This document shows positions 47,225 to 56,223 of a stretch of DNA of 64,000 nucleotides, piece by piece. The notes below the pieces were generated by a model. It saw only the letters and a list, made by a program, of their open reading frames with translations, ran no database searches and had not been told where the DNA came from. Numbering within the stretch: the first letter of the stretch is position 1; each line of letters starts with the position of its first letter. The DNA lies in contig NZ_SJRX01000001.1 of NCBI RefSeq assembly GCF_004352845.1, forward strand, positions 558,001-622,000. The letters are read 5' to 3'. This DNA comes from Luteimonas terricola. GTDB taxonomy: Bacteria > Pseudomonadota > Gammaproteobacteria > Xanthomonadales > Xanthomonadaceae. The position numbers were made by a program, and so were the translations under genes.

Positions 47225-47779
47225 ATGAGCCGCCTGCGCATCTTCGCCGACGACGCCCCCGACACCGCCCTGCTCGACACCAGCGAAGGCGACACCATCG
47301 CGAGCGAACTGGGAAAGATCGGCGTCACCTTCGAACGCTGGCAGGCCAGCCGGCCGATCGCCGCAGGCGCCCCGCAGGACGAGGTCCTGTCCGCCTACCG
47401 CGAGGACATCGACCGCATCAGCGCCGAGCGCGGCTTCACCGCGGTCGACGTGGTCAGCATCGCCCCGGACAATCCGAAGCGCGAGCAGATGCGCGCGACC
47501 TTCCTCGACGAGCACTTCCACAAGGAAGACGAGGTCCGCTTCTTCGTCGCCGGCTCGGGCCTGTTCACCCTGCACGTCGACGACCGCGTGTACGAGATCG
47601 AATGCGTCAAGGACGACCTGATCGCCGTCCCCGACGGCACCACCCACTGGTTCGACATGGGCCCCGAACCCGAGTTCGTCGCCATCCGCTTCTTCCAGCA
47701 GCCCGACGGCTGGATCGGCCACTTCACCGGCACCGACATCGCAACAAAGTTCCCGCGCTACGAAAAGGGTGCGCGCTGA
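47225..47779 (+). CDS. mtnD: Acireductone dioxygenase
   Basis: A 184-residue cupin metalloenzyme. It oxidises the acireductone made by MtnC to 2-oxo-4-methylthiobutanoate (Fe form) or to CO and methylthiopropionate (Ni form). The metal site [12 protein letters not shown] supplies His, His and Glu, with a later His in [13 protein letters not shown] 47225 has GGAG upstream. Its substrate-producing partner, mtnC, follows after a 188-bp spacer containing an inverted-repeat set. Confidence 0.94.
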   Translation: MSRLRIFADDAPDTALLDTSEGDTIASELGKIGVTFERWQASRPIAAGAPQDEVLSAYREDIDRISAERGFTAVDVVSIAPDNPKREQMRATFLDEHFHKEDEVRFFVAGSGLFTLHVDDRVYEIECVKDDLIAVPDGTTHWFDMGPEPEFVAIRFFQQPDGWIGHFTGTDIATKFPRYEKGAR

Positions 47780-47799
47780 AGCGGGAAGCTTTAGAAGCT

Positions 47800-47956
47800 T
47801 TTTGCCACGGATTACGCGGATAAGAGCAGATGGGGATATGCAACACCGCCTCTTCGACTTACCTGCTTTTATCCGCGTAATCCGTGGCAAAAGCTCTTGC
47901 TCTTCGTGTTCTGTTCTTGACTCTTTATCCGCGTCCATCCGCGCAAATCCGTGGCA
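47800..47956. repeat. Gene-less inverted-repeat set related to the GxxExxY cassette
   Basis: Arms 47800-47823 and 47869-47892 form a perfect 24-nt inverted repeat (TTTTGCCACGGATTACGCGG...). A third, related arm lies at 47925-47956 in the orientation of the right arm. The shared core CCACGGATT...CGCGGATTACGCGGAT also forms the ends of the 29885-30383 cassette. Only 45 bp lie between the first two arms, so no gene is carried. It looks like a decayed or miniature version. Confidence 0.75.
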
Positions 47957-47967
47957 GAAAGGCTCTT

Positions 47968-48660
47968 ATGAAAACCACCATCCTGACCGACATCGAAGGC
48001 ACCGCAGGCAGCATCTCGTTCGTGCGCGAGGTGCTGTTTCCGTATGCGCGGCGGGCGTTGCCGCGGTTCGTGCGGGAGCACGGCAAGGAGCCGGACGTGC
48101 GGCGCTGGCTGGACCAGGTCGCGACCGAGCACGGGGCGGTGTGCGATGACGCGGTGATCGTCGAAGTGCTGCAGGGATGGATCGACGAGGATCGCAAGCA
48201 CACGGCGCTCAAGGCGCTGCAGGGGCTGATGTGGTCCGAGGGCTATCGACGCGAGGACTTCACCGCGCACGTGTATCCCGATGCCGTCGAGGGCCTGCGC
48301 CGCTGGCATGCCGGGGGACATCCCCTGGCGGTGTATTCCTCGGGATCGGTGCCGGCGCAGAAGATGTTCTTCGGGCACTCCGACGCCGGCGACCTGCTGC
48401 CGCTGTTCGAGGCCTTCTTCGATACCGAGGTCGGTGGCAAGCGCGAGGCGGCGAGCTATGCGCGCATCGCCACCCGGCTGGGCCACGAGCCTGGCTCCAT
48501 CCTGTTCCTGTCCGACGTGGTCGCCGAGCTCGACGCCGCGCGCGAAGCCGGCCTGCGCACGGTGCTGGTGGACCGGCTCGAGGACTATCCGCAGCCGCGC
48601 ACCGGCAATGCATGCAACGGCCACCTGCGCGTGGAAAGCTTCGACGCGATCACCCCCTGA
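47968..48660 (+). CDS. mtnC: Acireductone synthase (enolase-phosphatase)
   Basis: A 230-residue HAD-superfamily enzyme that enolises and dephosphorylates diketo-methylthiopentyl-phosphate to acireductone, the substrate of Mtn[23 protein letters not shown] holds HAD motif [16 protein letters not shown] is motif [16 protein letters not shown] is the late acidic motif. ATG 47968 was chosen (RBS GAAAGG); the 28 in-frame codons before it are repeat sequence. The RBS sits right at the edge of the third repeat arm. Confidence 0.93.
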   Translation: MKTTILTDIEGTAGSISFVREVLFPYARRALPRFVREHGKEPDVRRWLDQVATEHGAVCDDAVIVEVLQGWIDEDRKHTALKALQGLMWSEGYRREDFTAHVYPDAVEGLRRWHAGGHPLAVYSSGSVPAQKMFFGHSDAGDLLPLFEAFFDTEVGGKREAASYARIATRLGHEPGSILFLSDVVAELDAAREAGLRTVLVDRLEDYPQPRTGNACNGHLRVESFDAITP

Positions 48661-48698
48661 CGCGGCAAGCCATGGCCGCTTCCACAGGGAGGGCCAAC

Positions 48699-50279
48699 TC
48701 AGGGTGTATCCGGCCACTCCGCCAGCCGGTAGCTGGTCATGGCGCGCTGTTCGCCATGCCAGCGGTCGAAGACGCGCACGTCCACGCGATGTTCGCCCAC
48801 ATCGAGGTCCGTCGGCAGTGCGCCACGCCAGAGATGCACGGAGGGTTCGGCCTCCGGCGAGCGGTCGTAGCCGCGCAGCGCGGTGGCGGCGTCGTCGCGC
48901 GCGTTCTCGGCCAGGAGCCAGGGGTCCGGGCGCTCGACGCGCAGCATCGGCGTCCACCCGCCATCGCCCACGCGGTACTCGACGCGTGTGTCGGCCTCGC
49001 CCGTGTAGACGTTGGCGTATACCGCCCAGGCGGGATAGGCGCCGCGGCGCAGCACGCGCGGAGCATGCAGGTGCATGGCCTGCGTGCGCGCGGGATCGTC
49101 TGCCGGCAGGCGCGCGGGATGCCAGGACAGGCGATAGCCACCGTCGGCGTCGACCTGCAGCAAGGCGTGGCCATTGGGCGTGCCGTCGGCCATCGTCGCG
49201 TCGGGGATGCCCTCGGCGTCGGGCGCGCCTGACCAGAAGGCGCCGCTGGCGGCGCCGACGTTGAACTCGTGCAGCGGAGTGTCGCCATGCCAGCCCTCAT
49301 CCGGCCCGTGGCGATGGTGGCGCTGCGTGTGGCGGTGGCCGCTGAGCACGAGCAGCTTCGGGACGTCCTTCAGCAGGGCGAACAGGCGCTCGCGGTCGGC
49401 GCTGCGGAAGGTTTCCGGCCGCCCCGGCGCCGCAGTGTCGAACAGCGGGATATGCACGCCCAGCACCAGCAGGCGGTCCTTGGGCACGGTCGGCAGCCAG
49501 GCTTCGAGGAAGGCGAACTGGTCCTCGCGCAGGCCACCGACGTAGGCGGGGCGCTGGCCCGGCAGCTGCACCACGTCATCGAGTACGAGGAAGGTCGCGG
49601 CGCCCGCGTGCCAGGCGAAGGTGTCGGGGCCGTAGCTGGCGCGGAAGGCGGACAGCGACGTGGCGTCGGCCGCTGCATCGGGATCGATGTCGTGGTTGCC
49701 CGGCACGTGCAGCCAGGGCACGCCGAGGCGCGTGGTGACGGCGTTGATGTGCGGGTACAGGTCGACCACGTCGTCGACGATGTCGCCCAGGCTGATCCCG
49801 AGGTCGGCGGCGGCGCCATCGGCGAGCAGCGGCGCGACGATGTCGCGCGCGTAGTAGTCGATGTCGGCCATCGACTTCACCTGGGGATCGGCAAGGACAA
49901 GCACCGACAGCGCATCGCCGCGGGGGCCGGCCTGGCGCTGCAGTGCGAAATCGCCCCGGTGGATACCGCCCCGCGGTCCCGGCGCATGCCAGGCTGCGGG
50001 CAGCCCGTCCGCGCGCAGCGCCAGGCGCCAGTCCGCGGGCTTCACCACGAACACGGGGGCATCGGCGCGCGCTTCGAGGCGGTAGCGCCCCTCCTCATCG
50101 GTCAACGCCAGGGTCCGGCCATCCGAGACCGCCACGCCGGCGATACCGGGTTCCCCGGCGCCCGCGATGCCGTCGCCGTCGCGGTCCTCGAACACGCGTC
50201 CCTGCCACTGCGCCGCGCTGGCGACCCCGGCCACGGCAAGCAGGAGCAACGCGGCAAGCAGGCGACAGGGCGTCTTCAT
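48699..50279 (-). CDS. Secreted calcineurin-like metallophosphoesterase
   Basis: A 526-residue protein with a signal peptide (LLAALLLLAVAGVASA). It has an N-terminal SdrD-B-like beta-sandwich (VFEDRDGDGIAGAGEPGIAGVAV), then the metallophosphoesterase core: LADPQ, SLGDIVDDVVD, PGNHDIDP, VLGVHIPLF and LSGHRHTQRH give a full two-metal site, with the first motif D-x-Q in place of D-x-H. The last 130 residues form a beta-rich C-terminal domain. It is predicted to be periplasmic or secreted. The substrate could be a phosphodiester or a nucleotide. It is convergent with mtnC. Confidence 0.88.
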   Translation of the reverse strand: MKTPCRLLAALLLLAVAGVASAAQWQGRVFEDRDGDGIAGAGEPGIAGVAVSDGRTLALTDEEGRYRLEARADAPVFVVKPADWRLALRADGLPAAWHAPGPRGGIHRGDFALQRQAGPRGDALSVLVLADPQVKSMADIDYYARDIVAPLLADGAAADLGISLGDIVDDVVDLYPHINAVTTRLGVPWLHVPGNHDIDPDAAADATSLSAFRASYGPDTFAWHAGAATFLVLDDVVQLPGQRPAYVGGLREDQFAFLEAWLPTVPKDRLLVLGVHIPLFDTAAPGRPETFRSADRERLFALLKDVPKLLVLSGHRHTQRHHRHGPDEGWHGDTPLHEFNVGAASGAFWSGAPDAEGIPDATMADGTPNGHALLQVDADGGYRLSWHPARLPADDPARTQAMHLHAPRVLRRGAYPAWAVYANVYTGEADTRVEYRVGDGGWTPMLRVERPDPWLLAENARDDAATALRGYDRSPEAEPSVHLWRGALPTDLDVGEHRVDVRVFDRWHGEQRAMTSYRLAEWPDTP

Positions 50280-50411
50280 CGGGGCTCCAGGGGCTGCGAA
50301 TGGCCCATTATGCCGGCCGATCGCGTATATCCATCAGTTGCCGGCAGGCATATGATCGGGTTGGGCGATGACCGACGGGGAAGTCATGGACGCGTCTGTG
50401 GGGACGTCAGG

Positions 50412-52235
50412 ATGAACGTCGCAAGGCCCTGGATGGCCTGGGTCACGGCTGCGTTCGCGCTGTTGCTGGCGATGCCGGCCGCGGCCGCGGTGATCGAACT
50501 CACGCCCGGCGTGGGTGAGCTGGCGCTGTCGCCGCACGTCACCTACCTCCACGACACCGAAGCCACGCACAGCGTCGACGATGCCTGGCGTCAGCTCGAA
50601 GCCGGCGGTTTCGCGCCCCTGCCCGGCGGCAATCCCGCCTTCGGCTTCCAGTCCGGCGCCTTCTGGGTGCACGCGAAAGTCGTCAACCGCAACGCGGACG
50701 AGCCGCGCTGGCTGATGGTGCAGACCTATCCGCTCAGCGACCATCTCGACGTCTACCTGCGTTACCCCGATGGCCGCATCGACCACCAGGTGGGCGGCGA
50801 TACGCTGCCCTTCAGCGAGCGCGCGATCCGCTACCGCCACCCCAACTTCCTGCTCGACCTGCCGACCGGCCAGCCGGTGGACATCCTGTTCCGGGTGCAG
50901 AGCCAGAGTTCGATGCAGGTGCCGCTGGTGCTGTACACACCCGGCGCCTTCACCGAACTCTCCCGCGACGCGCAGTTCGCCATCGGCCTGTACTACGGCA
51001 TCCTGCTGGCGCTGTTCTTCTACAACCTGGTGCTGTGGCTGGTGCTGCGCGACGCCAGCTACTTCTGGTACCTGTTCCACATCAGCGCCTTCGGCCTGGT
51101 GCTGTTCTGCCTCAACGGCCTGGGCTTCGAATACCTGTGGCCCGACAACATCTGGCTGGCCGACAAATCCGTGCCGCTGTCGATCAGCCTGGCGCTGATC
51201 GGCATGCACCAGTTCGCGCGCGTGTTCCTGGGCCTGGGCGACCGCTGGCCGGCGGGCAACCGCGTCAGCATCGTCGCGATCGCGGCCTTCGTCGGCTTCG
51301 GCATCGCCGCGGTCTTCGTGCCGTACCGGTTGATCACGCCGGCCGTGTCGCTGGCGGTGCTGGCCAGCATCGTGTGGATCACCATCGTGAGCGTGGCGGC
51401 CGTGCGCAAGAAATACGCGCCGGCGAAGCTCTTCCTGCTGTCGTGGGCGATGTTCCTGGCCGGCACCGCGATCTACACCCTGGTGGCCTTCGGCGTGATC
51501 CCGAAGAACTTCTTCACCGAGTACGGCGTCCAGCTCGGGTCGGCGCTGGAGATGCTGTTCCTGTCGGTCGCGCTGAGCTATCGCTACGCGTCGCTGCGCA
51601 ACGAGAACGAGCGCATCGTAGGCGAGGCCAACATCCAGCTCGAGCGCAAGGTCGCGCAGCGCACGCGCGAACTGCGCAGCACCTTGGACAAGCTCGGTGA
51701 GGCGCATTCGCGCCTGCGCGAGTCCAGCCGCCGCGACGGCCTCACCGGCCTGTACAACCGCTCGCATTTCCACGACGCATTCGAGCGCCTGCTGGTGTCC
51801 TGCAACGAGGACCGGCGCCCGCTGTCGCTGCTGATGGTCGACCTGGACCTCTTCAAGTCGATCAACGACGAGCACGGCCACCTGGTGGGCGACGACGTGC
51901 TGCGCACGTCCGCGCGGCGCATCGGACAGGCGCTGCGCCCCTACGATGCGCTGCTCGCGCGCTTCGGCGGCGAGGAGTTCGTGATCGTCCTGCCGGGCAC
52001 CGACCTGCGCGAAGCGGTGGCGGTAGCGGAGGAAGTGCGTCGCGCGATCTCCTCGGCGCCCTGCGAATCGCAGCACGGGCCGGACGTCCGCGTGTCGGGC
52101 AGCGTCGGGATACACACCGTGGTGCCGGGCACCATCGACGATATCGAGGACGCGCTGCAGGTGGCCGACCAGGCGCTGTATGCGGCAAAGGCGAACGGGC
52201 GCAACTGCGTTCGCACCTCCATCTCCGCCGCTTGA
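50412..52235 (+). CDS. 7TMR-DISM diguanylate cyclase
   Basis: A 607-residue membrane receptor. Signal peptide to about residue 27; periplasmic 7TMR-DISM extracellular domain (about 30-180); seven transmembrane helices (about 190-400) starting GLYYGILLALFFYNLVLW; a coiled coil (ENERIVGEANIQLERKVAQRT); and a GGDEF domain with DGLTGLYNR, VDLDLFKSINDEHGH and RFGGEEF near 520. GGEEF is intact, so it should make c-di-GMP. RPYD upstream is one residue too far for a standard inhibitory site. ATG 50412 was chosen; a long open frame upstream is antisense to the phosphoesterase gene. Confidence 0.92.
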   Translation: MNVARPWMAWVTAAFALLLAMPAAAAVIELTPGVGELALSPHVTYLHDTEATHSVDDAWRQLEAGGFAPLPGGNPAFGFQSGAFWVHAKVVNRNADEPRWLMVQTYPLSDHLDVYLRYPDGRIDHQVGGDTLPFSERAIRYRHPNFLLDLPTGQPVDILFRVQSQSSMQVPLVLYTPGAFTELSRDAQFAIGLYYGILLALFFYNLVLWLVLRDASYFWYLFHISAFGLVLFCLNGLGFEYLWPDNIWLADKSVPLSISLALIGMHQFARVFLGLGDRWPAGNRVSIVAIAAFVGFGIAAVFVPYRLITPAVSLAVLASIVWITIVSVAAVRKKYAPAKLFLLSWAMFLAGTAIYTLVAFGVIPKNFFTEYGVQLGSALEMLFLSVALSYRYASLRNENERIVGEANIQLERKVAQRTRELRSTLDKLGEAHSRLRESSRRDGLTGLYNRSHFHDAFERLLVSCNEDRRPLSLLMVDLDLFKSINDEHGHLVGDDVLRTSARRIGQALRPYDALLARFGGEEFVIVLPGTDLREAVAVAEEVRRAISSAPCESQHGPDVRVSGSVGIHTVVPGTIDDIEDALQVADQALYAAKANGRNCVRTSISAA

Positions 52236-52254
52236 CCACGTTCGCGGCGACTGG

Positions 52255-52611
52255 CTAGGCCTTGTCGCGGTGGGCGAACATCCAGGCCAGGGCGACGCCG
52301 GTGATGGCGCCGATGAGTTCCATCACCACGCGGAAGCCCAGGCCATCGGGATCGTGGATCTTCGACAGCACGATGCGGGCGTAGACGGGCGACTCCAGCT
52401 TCACCACGCCCATGTAGAACAGGTGCCAGACATCGGTGCCGGCGGCGATCGCCACGGCCACCAGGCAGGCCCAGCCGATGGCGTGGCCGGGTGTCCATCG
52501 GTTGCGCGCTCCGATGACGTGGAACAGCGCGTAGGCCAGCGCGCCGACCAGCAGCGCGATCAGCCCGGCCTCAAGTGCACCCGGCCAGCCCGGGTGCAGC
52601 GGCAGGTTCAA
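52255..52611 (-). CDS. Small membrane protein coupled to the ammonia-lyase gene
   Basis: A 118-residue protein starting at TTG 52611, which overlaps the TGA stop of the lyase gene (TTGA); no ATG or GTG fits. Three hydrophobic segments are visible: ALEAGLIALLVGALAYALF, IGWACLVAVAIAAGTDVW and VMELIGAITGVALAWMF, joined by short charged loops. The family is unknown. Overlap implies co-translation with the lyase, so a role in substrate or product transport is possible but unproven. Confidence 0.55.
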   Translation of the reverse strand: MNLPLHPGWPGALEAGLIALLVGALAYALFHVIGARNRWTPGHAIGWACLVAVAIAAGTDVWHLFYMGVVKLESPVYARIVLSKIHDPDGLGFRVVMELIGAITGVALAWMFAHRDKA

Positions 52612-54524
52612 CCGGCCTGCCCCGCGCCACGCACCGCGGCCAGCAGCACGCCGTCGCTGACCAGGCGTATCGCGGCCGCGACCTCGGCGTCCAGCGCGCG
52701 GTCGCGGTCGAGGTAAGGGATACGCTCGCGGATCACGCCGTGGGCCGCGTCCACCGCCGCGCCGGGATGGTAGGGCTCGCTTCCCGCCAGCTCCGCGCGC
52801 AGCGCCTCGACCTCGGCCATGAAGCGCGCGTGGTCGGGCGAGCCCGGCGGCGGCGCACCCTGCACCTTGGCCGCGAGCGCCACGGCGTCGCCGCGGCGCG
52901 CCAGGTCGCGGGCGGCGTTGATCATGTCGCGACGCAGGTCCAGCGCCTGGGCGGCGGTGTACAGCTCGAGCCCGAGCACCTTGCCCAGGTCGTCGGCCAT
53001 GGACAGCACATGGCGGGCCTCGTTGGCGCCCATGGACACGTGGTCTTCGGCGTTGGCGCTGGTCGGTATCGAGTACACGCTGGCCGGATGGGCGCGGCTT
53101 GCAAGGTCGTTGACGATCGCCGCCGCCGTGTACTGCACGATCATGTAACCCGATTCGGTGCCGTCCTCGTTGCCGATCAGGAAGGCCGGCAGGCCGTCGC
53201 TGGTGGCCGGGTCGACGAGCTTGTTGAGGCGACGCTCGCTGATCGAGGCCAGCACCGGGACCGCGGCCTTGAGGTAGCTCATCGCCAGCGCCAGCGGCAT
53301 GCCGTGGAAGTGGCCGGCGGAGATCACCGTGCTCTCGACAAACGCGCCTCCGACGTGCCCGGCCACCTTGTCGGGGAACACCAGCGGATTGTCGGTGACG
53401 GAGTTGAGTTCGATCTCGAGCACGCGCGCGGCCTGCGCGGCGGCGTCGCGCACCGCGCCGTGCACCTGGGGCACGCAGCGCAGCGAGTAGCTGTCCTGCG
53501 GCTGGTGCTTCTTGCCGCCGCGGAAGGGCTTGAAGCGCTCGTAGAACTTCTCGCGGCCGTGGCGCTGGCCGCTGGCCACCCAGTCCCAGCCGATGTCGAA
53601 GCACAGCGCCTGCGCCTCGGCGGTATCCCAGCTGTCGGGCATCCACTGCCGGAAGCGCGGCACCAGGTGGTACGGGATGTCGGCGAGCGTCGAACCCTCG
53701 AGCAGCGCGCGCAGCTGCGCCGCGGCCGCGACCTGGCCGGGATGCGGACGCAGCGCGTGCACGTCCTCGCCATAGGCGCCCAGGCGCCCGGCGAAGGCGT
53801 CGAGCGTCATCGCGGCGGCGAGGTCGGCGGTATCGAGCAGGTCTTCGAGCTTCGCCAGCGCCAGCACGCCCATCGCCAGCATCTGCGCGGTGCCGTTGTT
53901 GAGCGCCAGGCCTTCCTTGTACGAGAGCTCGACCGGCACCAGGCCGGCGCGGCGCAGGGCTTCGGCGCCGGGAACGCGCTCGCCGTCGACGAAGGCCTCG
54001 CCGCCACCCAGCAGCACGATCGCCAGGTGCGACAGCGGCGCAAGGTCGCCCGACGCACCGACCGATCCCAGCTCGGGCACCACCGGCACCACGCCGGCGT
54101 TGAGCAGCGCGGTCATCGCCTCGAGCGTGGCGACCCGGATGCCCGAATGCCCGCGCAACAGGGTGTTGATGCGGATGCACATCATCGCGCGCACCACCGG
54201 CGCCGACATCGGCTCGCCCACGCAGACCGCGTGGGTGACGATCAGGTTGCGCTGCAGCTCCGCGTGCAGCGAGCGCCCCGAAGGCGTGGCCCCCGGCAGT
54301 CCGTCGCGCAGCGGGTGCGCGCCGAGCAGCTTGTCGGCATTGCTGCCAAAGCCCGTGGAGACGCCGTAGATCGGCTCTTCGCGGCGCACCTGTTCGGCCA
54401 GGAAGTCGGCCGCGCGCGCCACCGCGCGCAGCGCGCCATCGTCCAGCGAGACCTGGGCGCCGTGGCCCACCGCCACCAGTTGGCCGCGGGTGAGCGAACG
54501 TCCGTCGAGCAGGACAGGCTTCAT
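52608..54524 (-). CDS. Histidine ammonia-lyase-like aromatic amino-acid lyase
   Basis: A 638-residue MIO-dependent lyase. [14 protein letters not shown] contains the Ala-Ser-Gly that forms the MIO group. THAVCVG keeps the His, and [10 protein letters not shown] keeps the Glu typical of histidine lyases; tyrosine/phenylalanine lyases have Gln there. Conversion of histidine to urocanate is therefore favoured. It is over 100 residues longer than common HutH, mainly from an insertion of about 60 residues (around 276-336, rich in Trp/Phe and Arg) before [10 protein letters not shown] and a longer C-terminus. ATG 54524 overlaps the hisS stop by 4 nt. No other hut genes are nearby. Confidence 0.82.
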   Translation of the reverse strand: MKPVLLDGRSLTRGQLVAVGHGAQVSLDDGALRAVARAADFLAEQVRREEPIYGVSTGFGSNADKLLGAHPLRDGLPGATPSGRSLHAELQRNLIVTHAVCVGEPMSAPVVRAMMCIRINTLLRGHSGIRVATLEAMTALLNAGVVPVVPELGSVGASGDLAPLSHLAIVLLGGGEAFVDGERVPGAEALRRAGLVPVELSYKEGLALNNGTAQMLAMGVLALAKLEDLLDTADLAAAMTLDAFAGRLGAYGEDVHALRPHPGQVAAAAQLRALLEGSTLADIPYHLVPRFRQWMPDSWDTAEAQALCFDIGWDWVASGQRHGREKFYERFKPFRGGKKHQPQDSYSLRCVPQVHGAVRDAAAQAARVLEIELNSVTDNPLVFPDKVAGHVGGAFVESTVISAGHFHGMPLALAMSYLKAAVPVLASISERRLNKLVDPATSDGLPAFLIGNEDGTESGYMIVQYTAAAIVNDLASRAHPASVYSIPTSANAEDHVSMGANEARHVLSMADDLGKVLGLELYTAAQALDLRRDMINAARDLARRGDAVALAAKVQGAPPPGSPDHARFMAEVEALRAELAGSEPYHPGAAVDAAHGVIRERIPYLDRDRALDAEVAAAIRLVSDGVLLAAVRGAGQAG

Positions 54525-55963
54525 CGTGCACCTCCTTCGGTGGAATCGGGGGTTGGTGCCGCACCAGCGGCAGCCTCGCGCCGCGCGAGCAGTGCATCGG
54601 CCAGCCCGTCCAGCGAGACCTCGAACTGTTCGCCCTGGCGCAGGTCCTTGACCGTGGCCACGCCGCGCGCAACCTCGTCTTCGCCGCGCACCACCACGTG
54701 GCGGATCCCCGCGCGGTCGGCGTACTGGAACTGCTTGCCGAGCTTGCGCGGCTCGAGCTGGGTCTCGACCTTGAGGCCCGCTGCGCGCAGCTGCTGCGAC
54801 AGCGACAGCGCGTCGTCCAGTCCGGCGTCGTCGAACAGCGCCACCAGCACGTCGACCGGACTTTGTTCGACGTCCACCAGGCCGGCCTCGCGCAGCTGCC
54901 AGAACAGGCGCGTCAGGCCGATGGAGATGCCGACGCCGGGCAGCTTCGACTTCGTGTAGTGGCTGGCAAGGTCGTCGTAGCGACCGCCGGAGCAGATCGA
55001 ACCGATGTCCGGGTTCGCATCCAGCGTGGTCTCGTAGACCATGCCGGTGTAGTAGTCCAGGCCGCGCGCGATCGACAGGTTGATGGCATAGCGCGACTCC
55101 GGCACGCCCATGGCGCGGAGCGCGGCCAGCAGCGCACGCAGCTCGTCGCGACCCTCCTCGAACAGCGGCGTACCGGCACCGAGCGCGTCCAGGCGCGCAA
55201 GCGCGTCCTCGTGCCCGGTCGAGCGCACGCGCGAAAACGCCAACAGCCCATCGGCCACCTCCGGCGCGAGACCGAAGCCCTCGCCCACCAGGGTCGCGCG
55301 CACGGCGTCTTCGCCGCGCTTGTCGAGCTTGTCGATCTCGCGCAGCACCAGCGCCTGCTGGTCGCCGGCGATGCCCTGTCCTTCGAAGAAACCCCGCAGC
55401 AGCTTGCGATGGTTGAGCTGGATGGTGAACTCGCCGATGCCCAGCGCCTCGAACACGGCGTTGATCACCGCCGGCACCTCGGCCTCGAAGCGCGGCGACA
55501 GCGTGTCCTTGCCGATCACGTCGATGTCGCACTGGTAGAACTCGCGGAAGCGTCCGCGCTGGGCACGCTCGCCGCGGTAGACGCGCTGCATCTGGTAGCG
55601 GCGGAACGGGAACGCCAGGTGGTGTTCGTGCTCGGCCACGTAGCGCGCCAGCGGCACGGTCAGGTCGAAGCGCAGCGCCATTTCCGGCCGCCCCTGCCCG
55701 CCCCCGTCCTCGAGCGACTTTTCGAGCGCGCCCGTGGACTGCACGAAATACACCTGGCGTTCGGTCTCGCCGCCGGTCTTGGTCAGCAGCACCTCGGACA
55801 GCTCGAACACCGGCGTTTCCACCGGCAGGAAGCCGTAGGCCTCGAAGGTGCGGCGGATGGTGTCGAGCATGCGCTGGAAGGCGACCTGCTCGCGCGGGAG
55901 CAGCTCGAGGACGCCCGGGGGCGTGCGGGGCTTGATCAAGGCGGAACTCCGGTGCGGGACCAT
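54521..55963 (-). CDS. hisS: Histidyl-tRNA synthetase
   Basis: A class II synthetase that charges tRNA-His. Motif 2 appears as [23 protein letters not shown], the histidine loop as ARGLDYYTG, and motif 3 as GISIGLTRL; a C-terminal anticodon-binding domain follows (about 360-460). Start codon choice: ATG 55963 (480 residues) is used. TTG 55939 with CGGAG seven bases upstream gives the usual IKPRTPPG N-terminus and is a serious alternative. ATG 55981 overlaps the TAGAAT box and is unlikely. It is the first gene of an operon with the ammonia-lyase and a membrane protein. Confidence 0.94.
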   Translation of the reverse strand: MVPHRSSALIKPRTPPGVLELLPREQVAFQRMLDTIRRTFEAYGFLPVETPVFELSEVLLTKTGGETERQVYFVQSTGALEKSLEDGGGQGRPEMALRFDLTVPLARYVAEHEHHLAFPFRRYQMQRVYRGERAQRGRFREFYQCDIDVIGKDTLSPRFEAEVPAVINAVFEALGIGEFTIQLNHRKLLRGFFEGQGIAGDQQALVLREIDKLDKRGEDAVRATLVGEGFGLAPEVADGLLAFSRVRSTGHEDALARLDALGAGTPLFEEGRDELRALLAALRAMGVPESRYAINLSIARGLDYYTGMVYETTLDANPDIGSICSGGRYDDLASHYTKSKLPGVGISIGLTRLFWQLREAGLVDVEQSPVDVLVALFDDAGLDDALSLSQQLRAAGLKVETQLEPRKLGKQFQYADRAGIRHVVVRGEDEVARGVATVKDLRQGEQFEVSLDGLADALLARREAAAGAAPTPDSTEGGAR

Positions 55964-55979
55964 GGCCGGGTGGCCCGCC

Positions 55980-55985
55980 ATTCTA
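55980..55985 (-). promoter_or_regulatory. Candidate -10 box (TAGAAT) for hisS
   Basis: On the minus strand TAGAAT would start transcription near 55973. This argues for a translation start at 55963 or 55939, not 55981. Confidence 0.45.
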
Positions 55986-56026
55986 GCGGCTGCGGCCGGC
56001 CTTCCCGGGTTCGGGAGCCGCAGTGC

Positions 56027-56056
56027 TTGCCCTTGCCGCCCCTGAGTCCCTAAAAT
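56027..56056 (+). promoter_or_regulatory. Promoter of tRNA-Pro
   Basis: TTGCCC (-35, 56027-56032) and TAAAAT (-10, 56051-56056) are 18 bp apart and end 16 bp before the mature tRNA. Confidence 0.55.
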
Positions 56057-56072
56057 ACGCAGCTCACCTGAT

Positions 56073-56149
56073 CGGGGTGTAGCTCAGCCTGGTAGAGCGC
56101 TACGTTCGGGACGTAGAAGTCGCAGGTTCAAATCCTGTCTCCCCGACCA
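56073..56149 (+). tRNA. tRNA-Pro (anticodon CGG)
   Basis: A 77-nt cloverleaf starting CGGGGTG and ending with encoded CCA. The D arm has AGCCTGGTA, the anticodon stem CTACG/CGTAG encloses the loop TTCGGGA (anticodon CGG, reading CCG), and the T arm is TTCAAAT. One T-T mismatch occurs in the acceptor stem (position 6/67). CCG should be a frequent proline codon in this GC-rich genome. Confidence 0.95.
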
Positions 56150-56166
56150 ATGGTGATCACGCAAAG

Positions 56167-56195
56167 GACCGGCCCCAGGGCCGGTCTTCTGCTTT
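56167..56195 (+). terminator. Terminator after tRNA-Pro
   Basis: An 8-bp stem GACCGGCC / GGCCGGTC with a CCAG loop, followed by TTCTGCTTT. It lies 17 bp after the tRNA 3' end and ahead of the MFS gene. Confidence 0.7.
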
Positions 56196-56223
56196 GGCGC
56201 TTCCCGGGCGCCGGGATCGCTCG

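Noticed and set aside
50334..52115. 593-codon minus-strand open frame opposite the diguanylate cyclase
   Set aside because: It is antisense to a gene with intact 7TMR-DISM and GGEEF motifs. Its own sequence is a His/Arg/Gln-rich artefact.
56073..56149. tRNA-Pro as the integration site of the island
   Set aside because: It lies about 48 kb from the island, followed by its own terminator and ordinary chromosomal genes, with no integrase or repeat of the tRNA 3' end seen nearby.
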